DNA of 64,000 bases from Excoecaria cochinchinensis (Eukaryota > Streptophyta > Magnoliopsida > Malpighiales > Euphorbiaceae): positions 7,093,001 to 7,157,000 of the forward strand of contig CANTUQ010000119.1 in the NCBI GenBank assembly GCA_947683425.1, read 5' to 3'. Shown here one piece after another: positions 33,512-45,694 of the stretch. Every line of letters starts with the position of its first letter. Position 1 is the stretch's first letter. Under the pieces are notes generated by a model that was given only the letters and a program-made list of their open reading frames with translations, ran no database searches and was not told the DNA's origin. Made by a program: the position numbers and the translations under genes.

Positions 33512-35261
33512 TGTAACGCCCCGTTACCCCCATTGGAAGGATACCGGAGCGCCACGTGCACAAATACATTTACAAACTCAAGCATGCTAGAAAAATTACA
33601 TAAACTATAAAGACATCAAATATCCTTATATAAATAATCATATAGTTTTACAAAAAGGGATTTGTAAACATTAAACATATACGTATACAAAATCATCCTT
33701 AACAAAATTACATTTCCAAAATCAAACTCCCTATACAAAAATACAGCGGAAGACAAAATAACTCCAATTCTAGACTTCTAGTGGCAAACCTACAGATGTT
33801 CGACTCCCAAGAAGAACCTGCCACCTGCACGGGAAAAGAGCCCTTGCTAAGCGATAACGCTTAGTGGCGAGGCACAACACATACATGTATATCACTAACT
33901 ATGACTACTAGGCTCAAAGGCACTAATAAGACAATAAATACATATATATCACTTCTTTTCATTATAAAGGTATAAACTACCAAAGTATTCAAATAACTTA
34001 ACCACTCATAAACATAGATCAGAAATAAAGTCATATAAATCGTTCACAGGTAAAATCGACGTACAACACTCAAATGAATAACTCATACATATATACCATT
34101 TAACATGCTATGAAAACTTATCTAGATATGTTAACCCATTTATGAAAGCCAAAAATCCATATAAGTAACATTTGAGAATGTAAAAAGAAGAAAAAAAACT
34201 TTACATGTTAGAGATACCTAACGGTGGTAATCAAAGTGGTTGCCACCGCGACATGCATATTAAGCAAAGCAGAATGCCAGACTGTGATACCTCACAGTGG
34301 CAACCAAAGTGGTTGCCACCGTGACATACATGCCACTCAAAACAGAATGCAAAACTGAAGTACCTCACGATGGTAACCAAAGTGGTTGCTACCGTGACAT
34401 ACCCACGACAGGCGGACATAATGCAATTCTAACCTACCTCACGGTGGCAACCCAATTGGTTGCCACCGTGACCCCTGTGAAATTTCAATTCCACAGAACC
34501 CAAACATGCATTCAAGCCTTTCTAAACCTTCACAACCCTAAAATCATACATAGATCATTCATTCCTATATCATATCTTTAACATATGCCAAAATGAACTC
34601 ATAATCATGCTACACTTATAAAAATTCAATCACACAACAATTACACAACTCACTTATACTCATGCATAATCATACACCAAAACACACAACCAACAATAAT
34701 ATTGGACTTAAAACATGATCCAAATGATGGTGTAAAAACACACCCAAACATATAGCCAATTAAACTCCTAAACCTGAAATGGAGCTCAAATCTTCCCTTT
34801 CCTCAGTCAACAACTTTTCCTTTCCCTCTATCCTTTCTCTTTTCTTTAGCTTCTTGCAACCAAATCAAATTAAAAACTCCATTAACCTAAGAACATAACC
34901 TTTAAAACCCACTCAAATCTGAAAAAGGAGAAGAAGAAGAAGAAGAATACTAAAACAAAACAGCCACTTACCTCCTTTAGAACCCTCAAAGCTCAACCCT
35001 AGATCAAAGGTGGAAGAAAACCCACATGCAAGGAAGAGAAAGCAGAAATTGTAGATGAGAAATAGAGAGAGGCGTGAGAAAAGGAAAGGCAAAACTCCAA
35101 TTGGCTTCCACGGGAAGCTAGTCCCTTCCTTCCCTCTCTCTTCTCCTTTCAAATCCCATTCAATGCTCTCACCAACCAATACACATATCACTCCACTATT
35201 GGTCCCTTAAACTCATCTTTGACTCACAATCCTTAGCACCATACTCAACTCACACCATATA
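33512..35261 (-). repeat. 5' LTR of Reg-2 (right copy), internally deleted and cut
   Basis: Matches the left LTR but lacks about 490 bases just after the double stem-loop (compare 33885 with 30010-30490). It is cut at 35261 by Tek-3, where the left LTR continues ACCATATAACCTCC. The hairpin array is at 34214-34472. The stem-loop copy (33818-33870) has lost one pair (CCCTTGC). Confidence 0.9.
34214..34472 (-). repeat. Hairpin array in Reg-2 right LTR
   Basis: Four units matching 30800-31057 with scattered changes, some breaking pairing (CTAACGG, CACGATGG) and some restoring it (GGCAACC in the last unit). Confidence 0.88.
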
Positions 35262-35335
35262 TGTAACACCCCCTTCCCATACGCAGGCGATCCCATCCGC
35301 AGAGGAGTGAGATGCCGTATGAGTCAGGGTGTCAC
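35262..35335 (-). repeat. Tek-3 3' LTR, terminal 74 bases left of the Tat-1 insertion
   Basis: TGTAACACCCCCTTCCC to GGGTGTCAC; it continues exactly at 47391 after removal of Tat-1 and one copy of GTCAC. It matches 54525-54598. Confidence 0.96.
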
Positions 35336-36646
35336 TGTGACGCGCGCCGGACCCGATTGTACCCAGCAAGGGCCCTCACTTTGAATCCTCCTTTCGGGGC
35401 TCGAGGGATCGGTCGCGTCTTTTTGGATCATAAGCGCCATGAGGCATCATCGGTGTATCCCTCCCAATAGAACATTGGGGAGAATAACCTAGCCTATTGA
35501 CGCCTAAAGGCACCTTTTGAGGTATTTGGAGTCGCCACCCAATTTGCAAGAAATTAGGAAAAGGTTTCTCACCTCTAACGGTCTAAACCAGAGTTATGGT
35601 GTCCGGAACTTCCCTCTTATTCATGCTTTGGTTAATTATAAATGGATTTTTAACTTCTTAAGATTATATCTCTCATCTCACGCGATTGATGCATTTAAAT
35701 TAGACAGCGCATTGAAAGCACGTAAGGAAAATAAATAAAAGCGATAAGCAAAGTAAATAAAGAAAGCGGTAAACACCCAAGCACTCAATTACAATAAAAA
35801 TAGGGGCAGAATACAACCCCAATAAAAGGAGATTAACGATGTAAGTGGGATGGAATACAATCCCCAAAAGGTAAATAAAGTTGCCCCAAAAATTAATTAC
35901 AAGGGCCCGAATAGGAAAGAATCTTGAATTTAAAACACTCACACAAGAACGAAATAAAAAGACATGCATAAATCGAGATATCATTTTAGGAACATTGGTT
36001 CCTTCGCACTTGTTCGAAATTTAGGAACATTGGTTCCTTCGTATTGATTTAAAGAAATGTTCGAAAAGTCATTTTAATTGTCTGAATAAAAACCGGGATG
36101 AGTGATCCCATTTTGCAGAAAATTGACTCTTCGTTTTAATTGTGATAATTTTGTTGCTGGGCTAAAACAAGGGACATTGGTCCCGATTTATTAGTAAAAA
36201 TTGTAATTTAATTGTAGAAATATTTTTGTGATTTTTTATCGCACGCGTGCATAGATAAAATAATTATTTACAAATAAACACAACAAAAGGATAGAGAATT
36301 AGAAAGATCTCACCGAACCGATGTGACCCTCCACGCGTCGCGACTCATCCGGGGAGTCGCGGGGCGCTCACATAGCCCGACTCAAATTAAATCTCAGACA
36401 GAAAAATAGTATCAAAAATATTAGTAAATGTCCCAAGTAAATTAATCAAATAAATGCAAAATATGATGATAACCACAATAATGGCAATAACAGTAATAAT
36501 AAAAATGATACGAAATGTTAAATAATAATAACAATGACAATAATGCTAACTAGTTAATTAGTTAATAATAATAGCACTAACAATACTAAAAAACAGAATA
36601 ATACCAGTAAATGAATAAATAGCAATGATAGTAAAATAGAGAATTA

Positions 36647-36719
36647 AATAATAATAATAATAATAATAATAAATGTGAAAACAGAAAATAAGTTATCAAT
36701 GATAATAATAATAATAATG

Positions 36720-36755
<36 letters not shown>
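36647..36755 (+). repeat. (AAT)n microsatellite in Tat-1 LTR
   Basis: Two AAT runs; the copy in the other LTR (45570-45694) is longer in the second run. Confidence 0.9.
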
Positions 36756-37577
36756 GGAAAGGCTAACGGCAAAACAATTAGCAAATAACAAAACTATAAA
36801 CATCAAATAAGCCAACCACCAAGAAATTAAACCAAGAAACTTGAAGTGACACAGTGACAAGGATATTAGAAAAATAATAATGGTAATAACAATACCATCC
36901 AGAAAATAAGAAAAGGGATCAAACTAGGACAAGTAAATAATTTATCACCGGTAATATTAATAACACTAAAATACCAAAATACCAAAATAAAATGATATCA
37001 AAATTAATAATAACAAATAAATGCAAAACGAAATAAAATTAAACGAGAACGGGTCCAAAGTGTTTACCCTCAGAATTTTTGAGATTGGAAATAGGATGTC
37101 TCGATCGATTTCCTTGTCGGATTTTTTGATGATAACACTATTTGAAGTAAATGTAAAATCTGTGTTCTAAACAAATTACCTTGAGAAAAAATATTTTTTG
37201 TGGGATGAAGGAGCAAAGAAAATTAATTTTTCTTGCTCAAATCAACCCAAGAGTGAATATTTTGTAATGGCAAAACTAAGATTTTTTTGAAGAAGACTTG
37301 AAGATTTTTTGAAGAGTTTTTAAAAAGCAAGAAAAGCTTCCTGGAGAGTGGAAAAAAGGTAGAGAGGAAAAGCTAAGAAAAACTTGAATTAATTCCTCCG
37401 TCCTCCAAAAATGAGGGGAAAATCCCCACTTAAATCTGTCTTGGCCAAAAATGGCAAGGGACAAAAAAAACTTTCATTTTTAGTTAATCTAAAATAACAT
37501 AAAATGGTGAAACAATGGAAACTGAAAAAATCAGAAAATCAGACTGAAAACAGCGAAAAAAACGGACAGGCGAAACA

Positions 37578-38098
37578 GGTCGCGCGGAGGAGCCAAGGGC
37601 GTGCGGCAGCCTGCCTCGCGCAGGCGGGTCGCGCGAGGCAGCTGCCTCGCGCGCAGGGGGGTCGCGCGAGGCAGCAGGCCTCGCGCGCAGGGGGGGCGCA
37701 CGAGGCGCCCGCCCCTGCGCGCAGGGGGGGGTCGCGCGGAGCGCCCCGCCTCGCGCGCGAGGGGGCCGCGCGGAGCGCCCTGCCTCGCGCGCGGGGTGGC
37801 CGCGCGGAGCGCCCCGCCTCGCGCGCGGGGGGGCCGCGCGGAGCACCCCGCCTCGCGTGCAGGGGGGGCGCGCGGAGCGCCCGCCCCTGCGCGCAGGGGG
37901 GTCGTGCGGAGCGCCCCGCCTCGCGCGCAGGGGGGGTCGCGCGGAGCGCCCCGCCTCGCGCGCAGGGGGGGCGCGCGAGGCGCCAGCCTCGCGCGCAGGC
38001 GCCCCTGCGCGCTGGGGCGGCCTGCCTCGCAGGCGCCCCTGCGCGCTGGGGCAGCCTGCCGCGCAGGCGGCCCCGCGCTGCCGCAGTGGCACTCGCGA
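37578..38098 (+). repeat. GC-rich minisatellite in Tat-1 left LTR
   Basis: Imperfect units of about 34-36 bases built from GCGCGGAGCGCCC, CGCCTCGCGCGC and a G7-like run, plus a perfect palindrome at 37628-37651 centred on GGCAGCTGCC. All six frames are nearly stop-free, giving artificial Ala/Arg/Gly-rich ORFs on both strands. Confidence 0.92.
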
Positions 38099-38457
38099 TA
38101 ATTTATTTATTATTTTTTTTTTTTAATTTTGACACAATATTAATATTTTTTCCCATTTTAAATTTTAATCCCTAAAATATATATTTTAAAATTATTTTTC
38201 GAAAAAACACAATCTTGACAAGGGAACGGTCGATTCTCACTTTTCTTGCCGAAAGTCGGTCTTTTGCTTCATCATCGGGTAATTCTGATCTTGGGCCGCC
38301 TCGGGACCCGGTGTCTACAGTTGCCCCCAATTTTGGGGAACTCTAGGACACAGGTGCCTAAGTGAGCCAAAATTCAGAAAAGAAGGGAAGAGACACGTAC
38401 CTGAGGCGGTCGCTTTCCCAAATAAGGAGGGATTGTTGGTGCGTCATGCTTTCTGAG

Positions 38458-39215
38458 CTTGTGCTCCCTAGGAGGTCTTTGGCTGATCGGCGCCCCCTGA
38501 GAGGTCTTTGACTGGCTGGTGCCCCCTGAGAGGTCTTTATTTGATTGCCCCCTGAGAGGTCTTCGGTTCGCTGGCTGCTCCCTGAGAAGTTTACGTTTGA
38601 TCGCCCCCTGAGAGGTCTTCGGTTCGCTGCTCCCTGAGAAGTCTTCGGTTGATCACCCCCTGAGAGGACTTTGGTTAGCTGCTCCCTGAGAAGTCTTCAG
38701 TTGATCGCCCCCTGAGAGGTCTTCGGTTAGCTGCTCCCTGAGAAGTCTTCGGTTGATTGCCCCCTGAGAGGTCTTCGGTTAGCTGCTCCCTGAGAAGTCT
38801 TCGGTTGATTGCCCCTTGAGGGGTTTTTGGCTACTGCTCCCTGAGAAGTCTTTCGTTGATGCTCCCTGAGAAGTCTTTGGTTGTTGCTCCCTGAGAAGTC
38901 TTTCGTTGATGCTCCCTGAGAAGTCTTTGGCTGCTACTCCCTGAGAAGTCTTTGGCTGACGCTCCCTGAGAAGACTTTGGCTGACGCTCCCTGAGAAGTC
39001 TTTGGCTGATGCTCCCTGAGAAGTCTTTGGCTACTGCTCCCTGAGAAGTCTTTGGCTGATGCTCCCTGAGAAGTCTTTCGTTGATGCTCCCTGAGAAGTC
39101 TTTGGCTACTGCTCCCTGAGAAGTCTTTGGCTGCTGCTCCCTGAGAAGTCTTTGGCTGACGCTCCCTGAGAAGTCTTTGGCTGATGCTCCCTGAGAAGTC
39201 TTTGGCTGCTGACTT
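38458..39215 (-). repeat. 25-26-bp minisatellite next to the Tat-1 3' LTR
   Basis: About 28 units of CTCCCTGAGAAGTCTTTGG type. From 38836 rightwards they are regular 25-mers. From 38458 to 38830 they alternate GAGGTC and GAAGTC forms as 52-bp dimers. On the minus strand the 25-mer makes a 25-residue peptide repeat (three frames in turn: RLLRE, KTSQG, KDFSG) that stays open for about 150 codons; I regard it as a by-product. Arrays at this 3' position are known from Tat/Ogre elements. Confidence 0.9.
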
Positions 39216-40336
39216 GGATTGAATTGATGTTTTGATCGATGTTGTCGCTTGACCTTTCGTTGGCGTTGCCATTTGATTCTTTCTTTCTGCAAGACTTAGA
39301 AAGCAAAACATGCAGGAAAAGTGGTGAGCATGCACGTGAGATGCATATGTATGCAGGAATGCAGGACAAGAATTCGTCTAAGTGGATTCTGGAGGCGACA
39401 GTTGATTTGGTCGTCAGTTTGCGATAGGATCGGTGCCCTCTGGAATTGCTTTTGAGTTTCATGCCTCTGGGGGATTATGAGGTTCTCCTCTGATACCTGT
39501 AGTCATTATTTGAAGGTAGTGCGTCCCTCGTGGATTTTCACACTAGCTTTTCTTAGCGGGAGATGCGTCCTTGTCGGATTTTCACATAACCCTGTGCCTT
39601 ATTTTTTGCCTGGAATGGACCCAACCCAATCCAGCGGCTTTTATTTATTTTATTTTTTCGTAGGGCAGACTGCCTGTCGCTAGGTTTTCACCCTGCCCTT
39701 TGGCCTAACTTTTGCTTAGAGCGCCAGTCACGGTTTTCATCTCTAACGGCTTTTTTTTTTTTTTTAGAGAGAAGTTGGAGTTGTTGCGAAAAGTTTTTCA
39801 GGTATGATTGGCATGTGCTTATGTCTCAGATTTTGGTTGGATGAGCTTGGTTCTTTATTGGGAAGGTGCTGTAGGATTGGCTTCACAGTGGGTAGCAAGA
39901 TGAGATGACTGAAGTGTCTGAGTGGTGAGAATGGTAGAGGGTAGATAGTTGTTGTAAAAGATCTTTCAGGTATAATCGGCGTGTGTTTGCGTCTTAGGTC
40001 AAGGTTGTCTGAGCTTGGTTCATATCATGAGGGTGCTATAGAATTGGCTTCACAGTTCATAACAGGAGGAGCTGACTGAAGTGCCTGAGTGGCGAGAGTG
40101 GCAAGGGGTAGATGGTAGCAATGTGTTGGTTTCATATCTGACTGAGGCAACTTTGAGTATGCAAGATGAACTGCTCTGGTCATACCAATGCATATATTTC
40201 AATCTGATTTCATATCACATGATCACTATTTGGCATTAACTCGAAAAATATGGGACATCATCTAATCTCGGGATAGATCTTGGGAGCATCAAACTCCTGT
40301 TATCAATCAGCCCTCGCGGGTTTTCTTGATTGAATA

Positions 40337-40381
<45 letters not shown>

Positions 40382-40769
40382 CCTTTGCCATGGACCCTCT
40401 TTCAGTTCGTCAATATTGGTTGAATTTGCTTTCATCTTTATTAGCCGGAGAGACTGTTGCTTCTGAGAGTGATTCTTCTTAGTATCGAAGTTTTGGCCTT
40501 ATCGCTTGTGCGGACTGGTTGAGTTGATGGGTTACTTATTTGGGGCTTGAATGTGAAGTTTCATGCTTGACTTTCATTGCCTTTGGCGGTTCAGCTTGAA
40601 TGATCTGGGGTACTTTTATCGATTCTGGTGGCTTAAACCCTGGAATGGCCTTTCAACGGCCGGGCTAGGGTAACAGGTTGGGCATGGATGATTTGGGGCA
40701 CTTTCATTGGCCTTGGTAGTTCAAACTTCCGAAATGGTTTTCGTCGGCTGGGATTGGATGGATGGCTCT
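39216..40769. other. Tat-1 internal sequence without recognisable coding
   Basis: Contains a duplicated block of about 150 bases (39780-39930 and 39965-40110, sharing TGCCTGAGTGG/TGTCTGAGTGG, GGCTTCACAG and TTTTTCAGGTAT-like pieces) and a run of 36 T at 40344-40379. No pol domain is seen in either strand. Confidence 0.55.
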
Positions 40770-41089
40770 GGAGTTAGCCCTTTTAGGTCCTTTTCAGTAG
40801 CTAAAAAGAATGGCAACGTGCAGGCATGTGTAGATCAACGGGACTTGAACAAAGCTTGCCCCCAAATGGCATTCCCTTGCCCCCTATCAATTCTCTCTTT
40901 TCTTCTCTCTTTTCTTTATACCCAATTTTTCTTTTTTTCTTTTTTTTTCTTTCTTTTTTTTTTCAACCCAATTTTTCACAACCCAATTTTTTTTTTTACA
41001 ACCCAATTTTTTTTTTTTTTTGACAAGCTTTGTTCAAGTCCTGAAGTTTACACATACGTGCACTTTTTATCTTAACCACTGGAACCATT
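40770..41089. pseudogene. Two reverse-transcriptase scraps in inverted orientation
   Basis: On the plus strand 40770-40884 encodes SPFRSFSVAKKNG and VDQRDLNKACPQMAFP, the conserved entry region of Tat-type RT. On the minus strand 41089-41024 encodes MVPVVKIKSARMC and QDLNKACQ, the same region in the orientation of the element. The codons for DLNKA form a perfect 18-bp inverted repeat (40841-40858 and 41024-41041) around a T-rich spacer. Neither scrap carries the catalytic YxDD-type motif. Fold-back or template switching during reverse transcription could produce this; that is inference. Confidence 0.7.
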
Positions 41090-41789
41090 GTTGTTCAATT
41101 TGGTCGGGCATTAAATTTTGGTAAGAAATTTGGTTATGAGGGTTTTGGATGGTTAAGGGTCAGTCATAATCGGTTTTAGGGTACACATTTCGAAATGGAT
41201 CGAGAGAAAAAGGTCATATGGCTTGGTTTTGATGGGTTGTATATTTCTCATGGTGGTTTTGAGTTTTATTTGTCCGACTTTTGACGTAACTTTCGAAGTT
41301 CAATTTTATTCGACGACACCATATGTAGCTCAGGTGTTGTGGATGCGAAGAAGTGCCTTTCAAAATTTGGTTCGTCGTCATGTTGGCAATGGAAGGTAGT
41401 CTGGTCTTCTGAACGTCCTTGTTAATCTTCGACATGTCATACCAGGTCCAGGCAAAGGCTCTCTTTTTTTTTTTTTTTTCTCTCAAAATTATCCTCTCTT
41501 CAAGAGTTATATCAGATGCTACCAAGATTTTATTTGGATTCCCCAAAGTTCCGAGACTAGATGGAGTCGTATTAATTGGGTTAATGTCAAAATGAATGGA
41601 TGCATCGTGATCATGAGAAATGAAATCAAGGAAATATCGCATAAACAAAACGGAGATTGTTCAACATGTTACAATAACCAAATTGTCTTAAAAGAGTTCT
41701 AGAATTAAAACAAAAAGAAATAAAGCATCATCCAGATAGCTATTTCCTCCTTGCTCGTCATCGTTGCTGTAATCAGTGATCCTTCACCC

Positions 41790-43191
41790 TCATGGACCAT
41801 TCCCCTCATCTTTCTGTTCCTCGTCAATCAAGTGTGAGACTCGTCTCCTTAGAGCCCGGCACCCATCAGTCTCATGCCCAGTATGCTGATGGTAGGCGCA
41901 GTACAGATCCATCCGGTGATTGAGACCCCCACGGCCCCTGGCGGGCTTTGCAAGTTTTGGCCGTAGCTTCCCCTTATCGATAAAATGAGATAGGTGCTCA
42001 GATAAAGGCTTATCCCAGATGGTATAGTGATCTTGAGTGGTTCTAATGCTTGGGGACTTGGTGGCTCCGGTATCCCCCGCACTGTTGTCACCGAGACTTA
42101 AGCTTTCCTGGTTGTCTCTCCCAGTGGCATTACCCCCTCCTTCAAGAGCCACCAGCTGCTTACCAGTAGCAGGATCTTGTACTTGATCTTTCGGGGTTTG
42201 GCCATCACCCCTCTGATATCTAGCGTGTCGACGACACCTCCTAAGCCCCCGATTTCTGGATGGGTTGGTTAACCATAGGCGCAGGTCCCCCCTCTCTATC
42301 TTGAGGAAAAGATTCACCCATGCCGAAGCAAGCCTTCTGAACTATTCTAACTGTTGACGCTCCCCCTATCTCTTGAGTGCCAGCACAGACGTCGCACCTA
42401 GACGGTTGACCTCTTTTTTGCAAGTCCATAAAGGCCTTCTCTCGAGCAGCCCGGGCGACTGCAAGTTTAGACTCTGCAATTTCCTCTTTAAGAGCATCCA
42501 TCTTTCTCTTTAGGCCCCGTGTCACCGCCAAAAGCCCATTCTCTGAAACATGCCTCTTGCCTTTTTGCTCAGCTGACAGAGTGACAGGTGACTTTCCTCC
42601 AGGTCCAGTCGGTGGTGGGTGTATTCCCTTAGTTGGATCATTCTCTTTCCGTAACACAGTGGGAGCAGCAGACTGTTGTTCTACAGGTGGCGCCATGGAG
42701 GTGACCAGATTCTCTATAGTAGTCGTCGTCTGAGGTTCAAACTTTTCAATCCCACCTTTTATCCCCTTTATCGTGCTATCCTCTCCCTTGGGGACTTCAT
42801 TCGTCACAGCCTGAGGAGTTACCTGCTCATCCTCTTTCTCCACCATGAGATCATCTTTCAGAACAAGAATTCTTCTCGGCTCGAGAGGTGTCGTAGTTCT
42901 AGGCTCAACATCTGGTTGTCGTACGGTAGGGACTGCTATAGGAGCCTCTTCCAGAATAGGCGATTCAACTTGTTCAACAGCAGGGGCCACAGGAGGTTGG
43001 CTGGCATTTGGTGTCATTTGGGCAACAATGTTTTCTATCATGGCCAATATCCTCCTTTCAAAGTCCCCCAACCTCTTATCCAGATCTTTCATCGTCAAAG
43101 AACCGGTCTCTCGAGGTAGTTCTGCCATCGAAGATGATTCACTAGTCGTTGAGAGTGGCTCAAAATCCCAAACAGGCACTAATTCTAGCAA
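41790..43191 (-). pseudogene. gag: Gag-like region of Tat-1, lacking the capsid core
   Basis: Two overlapping frames. The first (43191-42241, MLELVPVWDFEPLSTTSES) has a heptad-like segment LDKRLGDFERRILAMIENI, a long Pro/Glu/Thr-rich linker and the helix MDALKEEIAESKLAVARAAREKA-like stretch near residue 230. The second (open to 41790) ends with DKPLSEHLSHFIDKG and the Tat/Ogre nucleocapsid-type finger YCAYHQHTGHETDGC followed by ALRRRVSHLIDE. The frames overlap at 42317-42241, so a frameshift separates them. The central capsid block usual in Tat gag (with a YDG..DP..H motif) is not visible, suggesting an internal deletion. The frame stops at 41790 with no protease after it. The finger assigns the lineage; intactness is unlikely. 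Confidence 0.7.
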
Positions 43192-44240
43192 TCCAAAGGG
43201 CGAGTTTGTCGTCGCTAGTCGATCGTCAGAATCTCTTAGTCCACTCAGATGAATCTAGGATGGCTGAAAGATCAAGATTGTTAGAATGATGCATGAATGA
43301 CATATACAACGCATGATCGTGCCATGCGAATATTCTTTGATGAGTGCAGGATCAATGGACTACCACGATACGATGGGATGCATGGAAGAAATTACATGCA
43401 GGATGGTATGTACACACGAAAATAATATGCAGATGAAAAGATATATACACACAGCATGAGAGAAGATTTATCATTATATATACATGTATTTATTTCATTG
43501 ACATGCATGAATGACATGCGATGCATGAGCATGCTGTGCAGTATCCACAATCACATGCGAGCAAATAGATCCTTCCGACCTTATCACTCTCACACACGAG
43601 GTCGTGCGGTCTCTTTCCTAGGTGGGCTTCATCCAAGGGTTAACAGGGAACCCATTGGACACGTATAGTGCACGGTGGAGAACCGGCAGCATAACAGTCT
43701 TAATCTAATGCGCATTCGTATGGGTTTTGGCTATTACATATTTGGGCAATTCAACTAAACCAAAGTGGGCCCAACGGGGCATGAAAGCCTTTGATGAAGA
43801 CCATTTGATTTGGTTGATTTTGCTTAATATGTGATAGCCCATATCACAAGCATCGTATTAAGGAGCATGCCCCTTAGGGGAAGTTTCTACTTGCCAGTAC
43901 ATGAGCTTTGGTCAAGGTGATTTTATTTTAGGGCTACCCAAGCATGATCCCTGCCGACGGGTCTAACTCGTCATGAGTATAGCGACCGATCGGGTCGTCA
44001 TTTTGATATACCAAAAGGTACAAGGCTTGGGCTGGTGATTATCCTTGACACTTCCCTACAATGAGTGAAAGTAGGGTCGTGCTTCGGGAATGCACCGGGG
44101 TAAGATAGGGACCAACTAGCGTAATTCTAAGGCTCTAATATGTAATGCAAATTTTTGAAAAGAGATATAATTTTAAGTTTTAAAAATCCAATTATATATT
44201 TTAACTAAAGCATTTTCGGAGTGAAGTCTCAAACACAAAA
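43192..44240 (-). other. Leader of Tat-1 between primer binding site and gag
   Basis: About 1 kb with no convincing ORF. Long leaders are normal in Tat/Ogre elements. Nothing else recognised. Confidence 0.6.
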
Positions 44241-44258
44241 TCCCCAGTGGAGTCGCCA
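44241..44258 (-). promoter_or_regulatory. Primer binding site, tRNA-Arg type (Tat/Ogre)
   Basis: The minus strand reads TGGCGACTCCACTGGGGA, one base from the 5' LTR edge at 44260. This site is diagnostic for Ogre/Tat elements and fixes the orientation as minus. Confidence 0.95.
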
Positions 44259-44259
44259 C

Positions 44260-45640
44260 TGTGACGCGCGCCGGACCCGATTGTACCCAGCAAGGGCCCT
44301 CACTTTGAATCCTCCTTTCGGGGCTCGAGGGATCGGTCGCGTCTTTTTGGATCATAGGCGCCATGAGGCATCATCGGTGTATCCCTCCCAATAGAACATT
44401 GGGGAGAATAACCTAGCCTATTGACGCCTAAAGGCACCTTTTGAGGTATTTGGAGTCGCCACCCAATTTGCAAGAAATTAGGAAAAGGTTTCTCACCTCT
44501 AACGGTCTAAACCAGAGTTATGGTGTCCGGAACTTCCCTCTTATTCATGCTTTGGTTAATTATAAATGGATTTTTAACTTCTTAAGATTATATCTCTCAT
44601 CTCACGCGATTGATGCATTTAAATTAGACAGCGCATTGAAAGCACGTAAGGAAAATAAATAAAAGCGATAAGCAAAGTAAATAAAGAAAGCGGTAAACAC
44701 CCAAGCACTCAATTACAATAAAAATAGGGGCAGAATACAACCCCAATAAAAGGAGATTAACGATGTAAGTGGGATGGAATACAATCCCCAAAAGGTAAAT
44801 AAAGTTGCCCCAAAAATTAATTACAAGGGCCCGAATAGGAAAGAATCTTGAATTTAAAACACTCACACAAGAACGAAATAAAAAGACATGCATAAATCGA
44901 GATATCATTTTAGGAACATTGGTTCCTTCGCACTTGTTCGAAATTTAGGAACATTGGTTCCTTCGTATTGATTTAAAGAAATGTTCGAAAAGTCATTTTA
45001 ATTGTCTGAATAAAAACCGGGATGAGTGATCCCATTTTGCAGAAAATTGACTCTTCGTTTTAATTGTGATAATTTTGTTGCTGGGCTAAAACAAGGGACA
45101 TTGGTCCCGATTTATTAGTAAAAATTGTAATTTAATTGTAGAAATATTTTTGTGATTTTTTATCGCACGCGTGCATAGATAAAATAATTATTTACAAATA
45201 AACACAACAAAAGGATAGAGAATTAGAAAGATCTCACCGAACCGATGTGACCCTCCACGCGTCGCGACTCATCCGGGGAGTCGCGGGGCGCTCACATAGC
45301 CCGACTCAAATTAAATCTCAGACAGAAAAATAGTATCAAAAATATTAGTAAATGTCCCAAGTAAATTAATCAAATAAATGCAAAATATGATGATAACCAC
45401 AATAATGGCAATAACAGTAATAATAAAAATGATACGAAATGTTAAATAATAATAACAATGACAATAATGCTAACTAGTTAATTAGTTAATAATAATAGCA
45501 CTAACAATACTAAAAAACAGAATAATACCAGTAAATGAATAAATAGCAATGATAGTAAAATAGAGAATTAAATAATAATAATAATAATAATAAATGTGAA
45601 AACAGAAAATAAGTTATCAATGATAATAATAATAATAATG

Positions 45641-45694
<54 letters not shown>

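Larger units (their letters stand above)
29642..35261 (-). mobile_element. Reg-2: gag-only gypsy element, right LTR broken by Tek-3
   Basis: LTR (29642-32103), internal region of only 1408 bases (32104-33511), and a second LTR from 33512 that stops at 35261, where Tek-3 begins. The internal region has a tRNA-Met primer binding site and a gag relic and goes straight to the polypurine side (complement of CACTCCCCCTTAAG at 32106), with no room for pol. Structurally it is a TR-GAG-like non-autonomous element. The missing end of the right LTR is not found in the window. Confidence 0.85.
35336..38319 (-). repeat. 3' LTR of Tat-1 (left copy, 2984 bp)
   Basis: Plus-strand ends TGTGACGCGCGCC and GGTGTCTACA. 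It contains (AAT)n at 36647-36755 and the GC-rich minisatellite at 37578-38098. It is flanked on the right by GTTGCCCCCAATTTTGGGG, the complement of a short purine tract. Confidence 0.95.

Noticed and set aside
34297..34581. ORF of 94 codons shared by both Reg-2 LTRs (also 30882-31205)
   Set aside because: It spans the hairpin array on the strand opposite the element; the reading frame arises from the repeat unit and differs in length between LTRs.
38831..39462. Minus-strand ORFs with KTSQG/KDFSG/RLLRE repeats as a possible repeat protein
   Set aside because: A 25-bp tandem repeat with no stop in three frames produces this automatically. The units also continue outside the open frame with different lengths.
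42676..43252. Plus-strand ORFs of 135-147 codons opposite the Tat-1 gag-like region
   Set aside because: They are antisense shadows; the minus frame has the gag finger and the element's orientation.
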